Shown one piece after another: positions 6,976-14,753 of a stretch of DNA of 28,362 bases (positions are counted from its first letter, which is position 1; each line of letters opens with the position of its first letter). The DNA is taken from positions 1 through 28,362 of the IMG/VR virus record IMGVR_UViG_3300020457_000068. One strand, 5' to 3'. The DNA is from a virus. A program made the translations under genes and the position numbers. The notes below the pieces were generated by a model. That model made no database searches. It was not told where the DNA came from and saw nothing but the letters and a program-made list of their open reading frames with translations.

Positions 6976-8622
6976 ATGGAACCAAAAGAAGCCATAGAAT
7001 ATTTACTAGAAGTTGACCAACAACGTCAAAGACTAGACAGACTCATAAGACAAGGCATGTTACCTGCTAGACAATTACCTATTTTACATAGAGCTTTAGC
7101 AAACATGAAGGCAGGTAAATTACTACCTCCTTACGAGAGAGAAGCTATTAGTAAATTAGTTGATAAAATGATGAACTTTCAATTTGGAGACGACATCACA
7201 TACAACAGAGCTAGGTTACATACACAAAAAACAAAATATCAGACCGAGGAGAAAAAAATGAAGAATGGTAAAGAAGGCGACGTTGTCGTCTATGATGGCT
7301 CCGAGGATGAGGCTGAAGCTAAAAAGAAACAAAAGAATGGCAAGTCAATCCTCAAGTCTAACAAAGGGGATGGCATAAACAAAGACGAAGAGATGTATGA
7401 ATACTATGACAGAGGTCATGGTGAAGATCCAAACGATGCAACACCACAAGCAGAATTGGAGAGAGAAAGATCCAAACGTCTTAAGGCCATGATGAAAAAG
7501 AAACCACAAAAAATGGAGAAACCTATGAAAGAGGAAATGGCAATGGGTAATAGACCCGCCGATGCTGGCCACAATGAAGGTGATCTAAACAAAAAACCTA
7601 AACAAGGTGGTAGTAAAGAGAATCCTGAAGTGGGCGAGTTAGCACCTAAACAAGATGGCAAACCAGATATCAAAGAAGGTTTACTATCTGACTTAGATGC
7701 AGAAGGAAAAAGAACTAGAGATGCTCGAAGATTTAAAAGAGCAGGAAGACGTGCTAAAGATGAGATACTCAAAGGTATGCCTTCTTCTTTAAGGAGAGAG
7801 AAAATGAAAAATGAATCTACTCTTCCTACAGATCTACAAAAGTTCAATGAACTTTACAAAAAGAATTTAGAAACAGCTCTAGCAAATAGAGGTGTTGACA
7901 ATGTTAGGGACTTACCTGAGAACATGAAAGAAAGCATGTTTAAGAAAGTAGATGAAGCATCTTACTCTAACAAACAAATTAAAATGGCTAAGGGTATAGC
8001 TTTTGATAAAAGATATAAAGGTGGCAACATGACAGGCGCTGCTAAACAAATGGAAAAGATTAAGAAAGGACTTTCAGATCATCCAGCAGTATCAGATGCT
8101 CTTAGACAAGCCAATGAAGAAAAAATGGCAAGCAAAGATCACGATGGCGATGGTAAAATAGAATCAGGTAAAGATGAATACATGGGTTCTAGAGACAAAG
8201 CTATTAAGAAGGCTATGGCAATGAGAAAAGGTAAGAAATTACAGGACTCTGTCATAGATGTAATGTTAGGTAGAGAACCATTACCTGAAGGTGCTAAAGA
8301 GGACGCAATGCGAGACATGAAGAACTCTCAAAACACAAAAGGAATGGCTTCTACGAAGAAAGATCCTAAGCCTGGAAAGTCTAAACATGACGGTTCAGAG
8401 AATAAAGGACCTGCACATATAGTTTCTCAATTAAGAGGCGTATTAGATCAAGGTGATAAACACGCAGGCGTCAAGTTTCAAGACGGTAAAACAGCAAAGG
8501 TTGGCGTAAAAGACGCTCATAAGTTTTTGAATAAATATATGAGTGGGAAACCAGCAGACAAAATGAAGATGCAGGCACATGGACATGCATCTCATGATAA
8601 CTTTAAAACACATTTAGACTAA
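6976..8622 (+). CDS. Large lysine-rich modular protein 3 with calcium-loop motif, probable phage structural protein
   Basis: A 548-residue basic protein. I place the start at ATG 6976 (MEPKEAIEYLLEV), because the frame upstream passes through the late promoter. Residues 1-70 form a helical, Arg/Leu-rich module. Residues about 80-230 are charged low-complexity sequence. Residues 388-401 (DHDGDGKIESGKDE) resemble a DxDxDG calcium-binding loop, but the twelfth position is Lys, with Asp-Glu just after. The C-terminal 70 residues (SQLRGVLDQGDKHAGVKF onward) look like a compact conserved domain. IKE|GLL at E234 fits the T4 prohead-protease consensus. Together with the genes at 892 and 3157 it forms a family-like trio. 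I recall similar modules in marine myoviruses, without a known function. Confidence 0.8.
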   Translation: MEPKEAIEYLLEVDQQRQRLDRLIRQGMLPARQLPILHRALANMKAGKLLPPYEREAISKLVDKMMNFQFGDDITYNRARLHTQKTKYQTEEKKMKNGKEGDVVVYDGSEDEAEAKKKQKNGKSILKSNKGDGINKDEEMYEYYDRGHGEDPNDATPQAELERERSKRLKAMMKKKPQKMEKPMKEEMAMGNRPADAGHNEGDLNKKPKQGGSKENPEVGELAPKQDGKPDIKEGLLSDLDAEGKRTRDARRFKRAGRRAKDEILKGMPSSLRREKMKNESTLPTDLQKFNELYKKNLETALANRGVDNVRDLPENMKESMFKKVDEASYSNKQIKMAKGIAFDKRYKGGNMTGAAKQMEKIKKGLSDHPAVSDALRQANEEKMASKDHDGDGKIESGKDEYMGSRDKAIKKAMAMRKGKKLQDSVIDVMLGREPLPEGAKEDAMRDMKNSQNTKGMASTKKDPKPGKSKHDGSENKGPAHIVSQLRGVLDQGDKHAGVKFQDGKTAKVGVKDAHKFLNKYMSGKPADKMKMQAHGHASHDNFKTHLD

Positions 8623-8632
8623 GGAGAATAAT

Positions 8633-9112
8633 ATGTCAGGATGGGGAAGAAAAGACGACAAAACGTCTACAGGCACAATAGCTCTTAGTGCAGCCGGTGC
8701 AGTAACAGGGACATCTACAGCATTCACAACTGAAGCAGCTGTAGGAGATATCCTGACTGCTAATTCTATAGATTTCAGAATTACTGCTATTGCTTCTAAT
8801 ACTGCTTGCACAGTAGTAGATGCAGATACACCAGGTGCAACTATTGTAGCTCAGAGTGCTGGAGCAAACTACACACTTAGCGAGAAGCCAAGTGGTATGA
8901 TTAAAGCCAATTCAGTAGCAGCATTTACATCTGAGAAGGTGTTTGGTGTTGACCAAACTGAAATGGGTGTTACTAACGGACCAGCACATGCAGGTTGGGT
9001 TAGTGTCCAGACTGTAGGTTCTAGAAAGAAATACGAAACACTTGTAGCTCTTTCCTCAGCATCAGCTTCCGATATGGGAGATGCTGAAGACTCAGAATTT
9101 GCAGATAGTTAA
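8633..9112 (+). CDS. Probable virion structural protein, Ala/Thr/Ser-rich
   Basis: A 159-residue product beginning MSGWGRKDDKTSTGTI, with a strong Shine-Dalgarno sequence (AAGGAGAATA before the ATG). The composition is rich in Ala, Thr, Ser and Gly and suggests beta structure, as in head-decoration or fibre proteins. I recall a marine T4-like virion family with this SGWGR-DDK start and a C-terminal acidic ending (here EDSEFADS). It follows lysine-rich protein 3 by 10 nt and probably shares its late transcript. Exact location in the virion unknown. Confidence 0.7.
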   Translation: MSGWGRKDDKTSTGTIALSAAGAVTGTSTAFTTEAAVGDILTANSIDFRITAIASNTACTVVDADTPGATIVAQSAGANYTLSEKPSGMIKANSVAAFTSEKVFGVDQTEMGVTNGPAHAGWVSVQTVGSRKKYETLVALSSASASDMGDAEDSEFADS

Positions 9113-9122
9113 GGGGTAAACA

Positions 9123-9569
9123 ATGGCAGACAGTAAAGTTTCAGAAATGACAGCGGCTACAGCAGCCGCTGCTGCCGACAAACTGTATTTAGTTCAGGGT
9201 TCAGATTCTAAGTCTGTAACTAATGCAGTATTGTTTGGTAACGTTGCAACACCAGCAGCATTCAACGACAAAGTATGTATTGGTGATCATGATGTAATGA
9301 CAGCTGTTGGAGCTGTATCATTAGATACCAATGTAACGTTCCTAAACAACTTTAGTGGTGCTGGTAACTTAACACTAGCAGCTGGCGTAGACGGCCAGAT
9401 TAAAATTATTATTATGTCTTCCAACTCGGGAGGCCACAGTATAACGTTAAATGCAGCTAACATAGCTAATGATATTAGTTGGTCAGCAGCAGGACATAGT
9501 GCTACATTATTATATGATAGTGGCACATCTAGGTGGTATTTCATAGGAGGAAGCGCAACAACGGCTTAA
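9123..9569 (+). CDS. Probable virion/fibre-like structural protein
   Basis: A 148-residue product, Ala/Gly/Ser/Asn-rich, opening MADSKVSEMTAATAAAAADK. The C-terminal half contains alternating hydrophobic and polar strands (NLTLAAGVDGQIKIIIM, SATLLYDSGTSRWYFIGG), a pattern typical of phage fibre and carbohydrate-binding-like beta domains. It has a good Shine-Dalgarno sequence (AAGGGG) and lies 10 nt after the previous gene, so the two are probably co-expressed late. The family assignment is from composition and general resemblance only. Confidence 0.65.
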   Translation: MADSKVSEMTAATAAAAADKLYLVQGSDSKSVTNAVLFGNVATPAAFNDKVCIGDHDVMTAVGAVSLDTNVTFLNNFSGAGNLTLAAGVDGQIKIIIMSSNSGGHSITLNAANIANDISWSAAGHSATLLYDSGTSRWYFIGGSATTA

Positions 9570-9571
9570 GA

Positions 9572-9967
9572 ATGAATGAATTTGATGAACTTACGGATGA
9601 CAACTTTTTAATATACGCCATAAAAAATTATCAGAACCCCTCTTGCACAGGGATGGCAGAATTAGAAGATGACTTGAAACGTTTTAAATACTTGAAGAGA
9701 TTACTTAACAAGTATCAAAAAACAGGAGAGCCAAATGAAAGGTTGATTATCAACCATATTATTTTATTATATAACGTCTTTGGTAGTGCAACGACTAGGA
9801 TGTTATTTTTTAAATTAGAAGAAAAATATTGGTCTGATTTAAAAACATTTTTAGTATATTTAAATAGGATGCCTTTAGAAACAGTATTTTCTAAAAGTTT
9901 ACCTAAGAATATAGAAACAGATGTTATGATTAATTCAGGCCTTGCAGATATATTAAGGAAAACATAA
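9572..9967 (+). CDS. Conserved phage protein of unknown function
   Basis: The likely start is ATG 9572 (MNEFDELTDDNF, 131 aa), 2 nt after the previous stop. The upstream GTG at 9533 would overlap the preceding gene and adds an unlikely basic stretch. The product is mostly helical, with DDLKRFKYLKRLLNKYQ and NHIILLYNVFG segments, and no membrane span or catalytic motif. It resembles a small protein I recall from marine T4-like genomes near structural genes. The following gene starts immediately after its stop (TAA-ATG), so the two are coupled. Confidence 0.7.
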   Translation: MNEFDELTDDNFLIYAIKNYQNPSCTGMAELEDDLKRFKYLKRLLNKYQKTGEPNERLIINHIILLYNVFGSATTRMLFFKLEEKYWSDLKTFLVYLNRMPLETVFSKSLPKNIETDVMINSGLADILRKT

Positions 9968-10537
9968 ATGAGTAGAATAGCAGATACTTTAGTTACATAT
10001 AGGTTATTAAAACTTATGTCTACTCCTATCAAAAACTCACAAGCATTTAAGATGGGTATAATTGATGGAGATGGTAAACAACTAAGAAAAGCTAATACTG
10101 CACAAGAAAAAGAAGCTTATACATTCCTTAATAGATTTGTTTTTAAAATTCAGAACGCATTGATGAGATCTTCAGATAGAAATGCAAGGAGACTTTTAAC
10201 ATTTGCAGCAGCATTAGCATTGTTAAAAGAATACAAGGAAGAAGACGATGAAGTTACAGTAGGTGCATTGATGGAAAACTACATGGATGATAGTAATGTT
10301 CAAAGACATGCTAGATTGTTAGAACGTTACGAAATATTATCATTCGCAGAATTTGTTATGGACGAGGAAGTAGCAGCTAATGCCGTTGGCGGAGGCGGAG
10401 TAGACGGGATAGGCATAGGCACAAAAGGAGAACCTGGTGTGCCATTAAATAGATGGCCTTTTCCTGGTATCGGAATGCCTAGCATGTTTAGGCGTAAACC
10501 AGTAATCAAGAAGAGGAAAAAGAAAAATGCCCGTTAA
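9968..10537 (+). CDS. Conserved phage protein of unknown function, basic C-terminus
   Basis: A 189-residue product starting directly at the end of the upstream stop codon. The N-terminal half is helical (MSRIADTLVTYRLLKLM, then NRFVFKIQNALM and LLTFAAALALLKEY). Then comes an acidic helical part and a Gly-rich linker at about residues 138-150, and finally a Pro/Lys-rich tail ending RRKPVIKKRKKKNAR. The basic tail suggests contact with nucleic acid or membrane phosphates. I recall a similar protein in marine T4-like phages without assigned function. It overlaps the next gene by 11 nt. Confidence 0.7.
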   Translation: MSRIADTLVTYRLLKLMSTPIKNSQAFKMGIIDGDGKQLRKANTAQEKEAYTFLNRFVFKIQNALMRSSDRNARRLLTFAAALALLKEYKEEDDEVTVGALMENYMDDSNVQRHARLLERYEILSFAEFVMDEEVAANAVGGGGVDGIGIGTKGEPGVPLNRWPFPGIGMPSMFRRKPVIKKRKKKNAR

Positions 10538-10988
10538 ATCTCAAACTGCCAGTGGTAGAGAAATTGCCACAGTTAAGACTGATGTTGCAGCACTAGGACA
10601 CATGTTAGCCAAAGTGGAGCAAGCAATAGGTAAAATTTCCGAGACACACCAGGAAATGGGCAAAATACTAGCCGTCCATGAGGAACGTCTCGACACTCAA
10701 GAGAAAGAAAGAATGCAGAGAAGAAAAGAATCAGATAATGCGGTAAAAGAACTACATTCGAGAATCTCTACAGGCTCACGTGAAACACAAGCGCATATAG
10801 CACAATCCGAAGACAAAATCCTTAAAGCAGTAGAAGCCCTAAGAATAGAGATTAATAAAGAGCAGGACCATATGGAAGAAAGAATCCGTAAACTAGAACA
10901 ATGGAGATGGATTCTTATTGGTATATTGGTTGCAGTAAGTGCCCTTTTTCCAAACATTGGCAAAATTGTTTCTATGCTAGGAAGCTAG
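10527..10988 (+). CDS. Coiled-coil protein with C-terminal membrane anchor (XhlA-like layout)
   Basis: A 153-residue product: a long heptad-like charged region (about 10-125), a KLEQWRW transition and one hydrophobic segment at about 128-150 (WILIGILVAVSALF). This coiled coil plus C-terminal anchor layout resembles haemolysin XhlA-type lysis accessory proteins and some phage membrane proteins, but there is no diagnostic motif. It starts inside the end of the previous gene with GAGG upstream. It could be a holin-associated or membrane-remodelling protein; the spanins are at the other end of this structural block. Confidence 0.65.
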   Translation: MPVKSQTASGREIATVKTDVAALGHMLAKVEQAIGKISETHQEMGKILAVHEERLDTQEKERMQRRKESDNAVKELHSRISTGSRETQAHIAQSEDKILKAVEALRIEINKEQDHMEERIRKLEQWRWILIGILVAVSALFPNIGKIVSMLGS

Positions 10989-11012
10989 CACACCAATTGG
11001 TAAATTAACTTC

Positions 11013-11041
11013 TTGATTCCTACTTAGGAATTTCGTATAAT
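11013..11041 (+). promoter_or_regulatory. Early sigma70-type promoter (TTGATT-N17-TATAAT) with inverted repeat
   Basis: The -35 TTGATT (11013-11018) and perfect -10 TATAAT (11036-11041) are separated by 17 nt. Predicted transcription start is near 11048, at the primase ATG (11049), so that message would be essentially leaderless. A 6-bp inverted repeat with a 4-nt gap (ATTCCT at 11016-11021, AGGAAT at 11026-11031) overlaps the -35 and the spacer and could be an operator. Confidence 0.75.
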
Positions 11042-11048
11042 ATTGACT

Positions 11049-12083
11049 ATGTTACATATAGATTTGAAATATATTAATATGATCTCGCACAGGCTAGATC
11101 GTTTTAAACGTAAGGATGACTATCTATTTAATTTCCGTTGCCCTATCTGTGGCGACAGCTCAACCAAAAAGAATAAGGCTCGAGGATACATTTACAAGAA
11201 AAAGAACGATATGTTCTACAAGTGTCATAATTGTGATGCTGGCAAAACTTTTGGTGGATTATTAAAGATAGTAGATTCTCTTCTGTATCCTCAGTATGTA
11301 ATGGAGAGATATCAAGAAGGTGTAGCAGGTCCTCGAGCCAACAAAGAACCAGAATTTAAATTTGAACAACCTAATTTCTCTGGCAGAAATACCTCTCGAC
11401 TTATAGACAGTATAATGGATAGAGTTGATAAATTACATGAACAATGTGATCTCACAGATTCTAATCATATTGCTGTTGACTATTGTAGGAAGAGAAGGAT
11501 TCCAATAGAAAAATGGGATAGGCTATATCATATAGAAGACATCTCGAAGATACATCAGTTAGCTCCTAAATACAAAGATAGGATAAAAACAAATGAGCCT
11601 CGTCTTGCTATCCCATTTTTCGATAGGGAGGGTAAGATGACTGCTATCAGTCTAAGGGACTATGGCAACAGCCCATTAAAATACATATTGGTAAAAGTAA
11701 ATGAAGATTCTCCTACAGTTTATGGTCTAGATGTTATAAATTATAATGAGCCTGTAAAGATAGTGGAGGGTCCTTTAGACAGTTTATTTTTGGACAACGC
11801 TATTGCTTGTGCAGGCACATCTTTTAACAAGATACAAACGTTAAATTTACCAGAGGATAGAATTATTATTGTGGATAACCAACCTAAAAATAAGGAAGTA
11901 TGTAACATTATCCACAACCTTATACAGTCAGGAGAACGTATAGTTATATGGCCTGACAACATTGAACAGAAAGACATTAACGATATGGTTATGGCTGGCG
12001 TCGACGTTGGCAATCTTATAAGTAATAATGTCTTTCAAAATTTAGAAGCAGAACTTCGGTTCACAAATTGGAGAAAATGTTAA
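11049..12083 (+). CDS. DNA primase, T4 gp61-like (CHC2 zinc finger, TOPRIM)
   Basis: A 344-residue protein that would make RNA primers for lagging-strand synthesis with the phage helicase. It has an N-terminal zinc-binding motif C31-x2-C34 and C59-x2-C62 (CPICGD, CHNCDAGKTF), typical of CHC2 primases. A TOPRIM-like region follows with E240 (IVEGPLDS), D276 (IIIVDNQ) and a late KDINDM motif. The preferred start is ATG 11049 (MLHIDLKYI) rather than the TTG 6 nt upstream. There is no Shine-Dalgarno sequence, and the strong early promoter ends 7 nt before the ATG. It is the first gene of the replication/nucleotide block and overlaps the next gene by one base. Confidence 0.85.
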   Translation: MLHIDLKYINMISHRLDRFKRKDDYLFNFRCPICGDSSTKKNKARGYIYKKKNDMFYKCHNCDAGKTFGGLLKIVDSLLYPQYVMERYQEGVAGPRANKEPEFKFEQPNFSGRNTSRLIDSIMDRVDKLHEQCDLTDSNHIAVDYCRKRRIPIEKWDRLYHIEDISKIHQLAPKYKDRIKTNEPRLAIPFFDREGKMTAISLRDYGNSPLKYILVKVNEDSPTVYGLDVINYNEPVKIVEGPLDSLFLDNAIACAGTSFNKIQTLNLPEDRIIIVDNQPKNKEVCNIIHNLIQSGERIVIWPDNIEQKDINDMVMAGVDVGNLISNNVFQNLEAELRFTNWRKC

Positions 12084-12250
12084 TGGATGATGGAAGAGTT
12101 ACAGATTTACAAATACACCAACAAAATATACGAGAGTTACAGGGTCAACTCCAAGAAGCTTATCAGCGTATCAAAGCCTTGGTGGAAGAGAATCAACAGT
12201 TAAAAGAAACAATCAAGGCTACAGAAGACAAAGTCTTACTTAAAGGATAA
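12083..12250 (+). CDS. Small coiled-coil protein of unknown function
   Basis: A 55-residue product from ATG 12083 (MDDGRVTDLQIHQQ), overlapping the primase stop by one base, with GGAG at 12070-12073. The in-frame TTG 12068 and ATG 12077 fit the ribosome site less well. The middle part has a clear heptad pattern (IRELQGQLQEAYQRIKALVE), suggesting a short parallel coiled coil. It is followed 3 nt later by nrdA. Its position suggests a small accessory of replication or of the reductase; no motif decides. Confidence 0.6.
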   Translation: MDDGRVTDLQIHQQNIRELQGQLQEAYQRIKALVEENQQLKETIKATEDKVLLKG

Positions 12251-12253
12251 TTA

Positions 12254-14050
12254 ATGGCACGGAAGGATTACTTAGGCATACAAATAGACTATGATAGAGA
12301 TCAGCTCTTTGACTCTCTAGGTTTACAAAGACTAAAAGAAAGTTATATGAAGGAAGAGGAGTCCTCTCCTCAAGAAAGGTTTGCCTTTGTAAGTAAAACT
12401 TTTGGCACAGATATAGAACACGCACAAAGGTTATATGAATATGCTAGTAAACATTGGCTATCATACAGCACTCCTATTCTTTCCTATGGAAGAAGTAAAA
12501 AAGGAATGCCTATCTCATGCTTTTTAAATTACATTAATGATACGGCGGAGGGTTTAGTTGAAAACTTATCTGAAACAAACTGGCTTAGCATGCTTGGTGG
12601 TGGTGTCGGTATTGGCTTTGGTATCAGATCATCTGATGATAAGTCTACTGGTGTTATGCCTCACCTTAAGACTTATGATTCATCCTGCCTCGCATACAGA
12701 CAGGGTCGCACTAGAAGGGGCTCTTATGCTACTTATCTTGACATCTCTCATCCAGATGTCCTCATGTTTTTAGAAATGAGAAAGCCTACAGGCGATCCTA
12801 ATATGAGATGCCTGAACTTACACCATGGCATAAACATTACAGATAATTTTATGCAGATTATAGAAAGGTGTATGCAAGATCCAGATGCAGATGATGGTTG
12901 GAATCTAGTAGATCCTCATTCAGGACTAATTAGAGATACAGTATCAGCCAAGGACTTATGGCAAAAGATATTAGAACTTAGAATGGAAACAGGCGAACCC
13001 TACATACATTATATTGATACAAGTAATAGGGAGATGCCTCAGTTCCAAAAGGATTTAGGTTTAAAAATACATCAGAGTAATTTGTGTTCTGAGATTATTT
13101 TACCTACTAATGAAAAGAGAACAGCAGTATGCTGTTTATCATCCGTTAATTTAGAAAATTACGGTGCATGGGTTCGAGACCCACAATTTTTAAGAGACGT
13201 AGCAGAGATGTTAGATAATGTTCTAACATTCTTCCTCAAACATGCTCCTGATGAGGTAAGTAGAGCTAAATATTCTGCTATGAGAGAAAGGAGTATAGGT
13301 GTTGGTGCTTTAGGTTTTCATGCGTATCTACAGAAGAACGGAATTGCATGGGAGACACCTGAAGCCAAAGGTGCTAACTTGAGATTATTTAGACATATAA
13401 GGAGCAAGTTAGATGAAGCTAACAAACAACTTGGAAAGGAGAGAGGAGAAGCGCCTGACGCTAAAGGACGAGGCTTACGTTTTAGTCATGTTATGGCTGT
13501 TGCTCCTAATGCTTCCTCTAGTATTATTATGGGCAACACCTCGCCATCTATTGAGCCGTTTAGAGCTAATGCTTACAGGCAAGATACACTATCTGGAGCC
13601 TATCTTAACAAAAACAAATACTTGGATGATATCATTAAGGAATACTGCGAGAAACATCCTAGAACAAATTATGACGAGGTTTGGTCGTCGATAATTGGCA
13701 ATGATGGTAGTGTTCAACACTTAACACAATTAACTGATGAACAAAAAGCCATTTACAAAACATCTATGGAAATAGATCAACGTTGGTTGATAGAACATGC
13801 AGCAGATAGGCAGGAGTTTATTGACCAAGCACAAAGTTTAAATTTATTCTTTAGACCTGACACGAACATAGCATACTTACATGCTGTTCATTTCCTAGCC
13901 TGGAAGTCAGGTATAAAGACATTATATTATTGTCGTTCAGAGAAATTAGGCAAGGCTGATAAAGTGTCTAAAAGAATAGAACGAGAAATTATACAAGAGC
14001 TAGACATGAGAGAAATTGCAGATGGAGAATGTCTAGCTTGTGAAGGATAA
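12254..14050 (+). CDS. nrdA: Ribonucleoside-diphosphate reductase, class I large subunit, no ATP-cone
   Basis: Reduces ribonucleotides to deoxyribonucleotides with the NrdB radical subunit. Key residues are visible: redox cysteines C89 (ISCFLNY) and one of C293/C294 (AVCCLSS), the active-site triad N276-C278-E280 (NLCSE), the radical-transfer pair Y558-Y559 (LYYC), and a C-terminal C593-x2-C596 shuttle pair. At 598 aa it is shorter than typical NrdA (about 760 aa). It begins close to the catalytic barrel, so the N-terminal ATP-cone for dATP feedback is missing; this should free the phage enzyme from that off-switch. The Shine-Dalgarno sequence AAAGGA precedes ATG 12254. The QueC-like gene follows 4 nt after its stop. 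Confidence 0.93.
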   Translation: MARKDYLGIQIDYDRDQLFDSLGLQRLKESYMKEEESSPQERFAFVSKTFGTDIEHAQRLYEYASKHWLSYSTPILSYGRSKKGMPISCFLNYINDTAEGLVENLSETNWLSMLGGGVGIGFGIRSSDDKSTGVMPHLKTYDSSCLAYRQGRTRRGSYATYLDISHPDVLMFLEMRKPTGDPNMRCLNLHHGINITDNFMQIIERCMQDPDADDGWNLVDPHSGLIRDTVSAKDLWQKILELRMETGEPYIHYIDTSNREMPQFQKDLGLKIHQSNLCSEIILPTNEKRTAVCCLSSVNLENYGAWVRDPQFLRDVAEMLDNVLTFFLKHAPDEVSRAKYSAMRERSIGVGALGFHAYLQKNGIAWETPEAKGANLRLFRHIRSKLDEANKQLGKERGEAPDAKGRGLRFSHVMAVAPNASSSIIMGNTSPSIEPFRANAYRQDTLSGAYLNKNKYLDDIIKEYCEKHPRTNYDEVWSSIIGNDGSVQHLTQLTDEQKAIYKTSMEIDQRWLIEHAADRQEFIDQAQSLNLFFRPDTNIAYLHAVHFLAWKSGIKTLYYCRSEKLGKADKVSKRIEREIIQELDMREIADGECLACEG

Positions 14051-14054
14051 AACT

Positions 14055-14753
14055 ATGGATAATACATCAATAGCGAAGTTCTATCTGTCTTTTTTAAAAG
14101 AAATGAGTATGATGAACAATAAAGTTATTGGTGTTGTAGTATCAGGTGGATTTGATAGTTCATTATTATGGCATTTAGTATATGGTGTATGCCTAAAAAG
14201 GAATCAAAAGTGTATTCCTTTTACTGTTCCTAAAGTGGACGGTGCATTAACTTATGCCAATAGAATGTTAGAGTGGTCTAGTAATTATTATGAACAAAAA
14301 AGACTCCATCCTATTGTAATAAATCAACAAGGGGTTGATTGGAACAGAAACGATTATTTAGGAGATGAGGTTGCACAGCAACTTTTAGACGGGATAAAAG
14401 AGATAGTAGATAATAATATGGCAGATGTAGTATTCACAGGTGTAAATGACTATCCTCAGCATTATGAAACACTATGCGCTTATCACACTCCTGCACGTAG
14501 AAAAAAAGTTAGTGAAAGTGATTATGTTCACAACGGAGTTCCAATACAAGATATAATCAAACAACCATTCGCAGACTATACTAAGGATTTTTTAGTTAGA
14601 CTGGCATGGGAAGAAGGGATATTAGATGACGTGGCTAGTTTTTCACATAGCTGCGTGGAACAAATTAGAGGCAGATGTAACGAATGTTTTTGGTGTAATG
14701 AAAGATCATGGGCATTCCAGGAGGCTGATCTATCAGATATAGGGAAAGAGTAG
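14055..14753 (+). CDS. QueC-like PP-loop ATPase (7-cyano-7-deazaguanine synthase family)
   Basis: A 232-residue product starting at ATG 14055 with AAGGA upstream; an earlier GTG at 14040 lacks a site. Residues 30-35 are the PP-loop SGGFDS that binds ATP. Near the C-terminus C200-x7-C208-x2-C211-x2-C214, followed by NER and an aromatic-AF ending, reproduces the QueC zinc signature (usual spacing Cx8Cx2Cx2C). QueC converts 7-carboxy-7-deazaguanine to preQ0, the precursor of queuosine and of some phage DNA modifications. The middle of the protein looks divergent, so another substrate is possible. It sits between nrdA and nrdB, with stop and nrdB start sharing a base, so it is co-expressed with dNTP synthesis. 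No other deazaguanine-pathway gene is recognisable in the window. Confidence 0.75.
   Translation: MDNTSIAKFYLSFLKEMSMMNNKVIGVVVSGGFDSSLLWHLVYGVCLKRNQKCIPFTVPKVDGALTYANRMLEWSSNYYEQKRLHPIVINQQGVDWNRNDYLGDEVAQQLLDGIKEIVDNNMADVVFTGVNDYPQHYETLCAYHTPARRKKVSESDYVHNGVPIQDIIKQPFADYTKDFLVRLAWEEGILDDVASFSHSCVEQIRGRCNECFWCNERSWAFQEADLSDIGKE

Noticed and set aside
8530-8537. AATAAATA as a further late promoter
   Set aside because: It lies inside the coding sequence of lysine-rich protein 3 near its end. The next gene is about 95 nt downstream with a strong ribosome site, and no start with a useful frame follows.
10985-11000. CCAATTGG palindrome and GCTAG repeats after the 10527 gene as a terminator
   Set aside because: No stable stem followed by a T tract could be formed; the region is better explained as the upstream part of the primase promoter.
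12558-12773. Second plus-strand frame inside nrdA, likewise 13413-13694
   Set aside because: These are alternate frames within a gene with full catalytic motifs and have no independent ribosome site or recognisable product.
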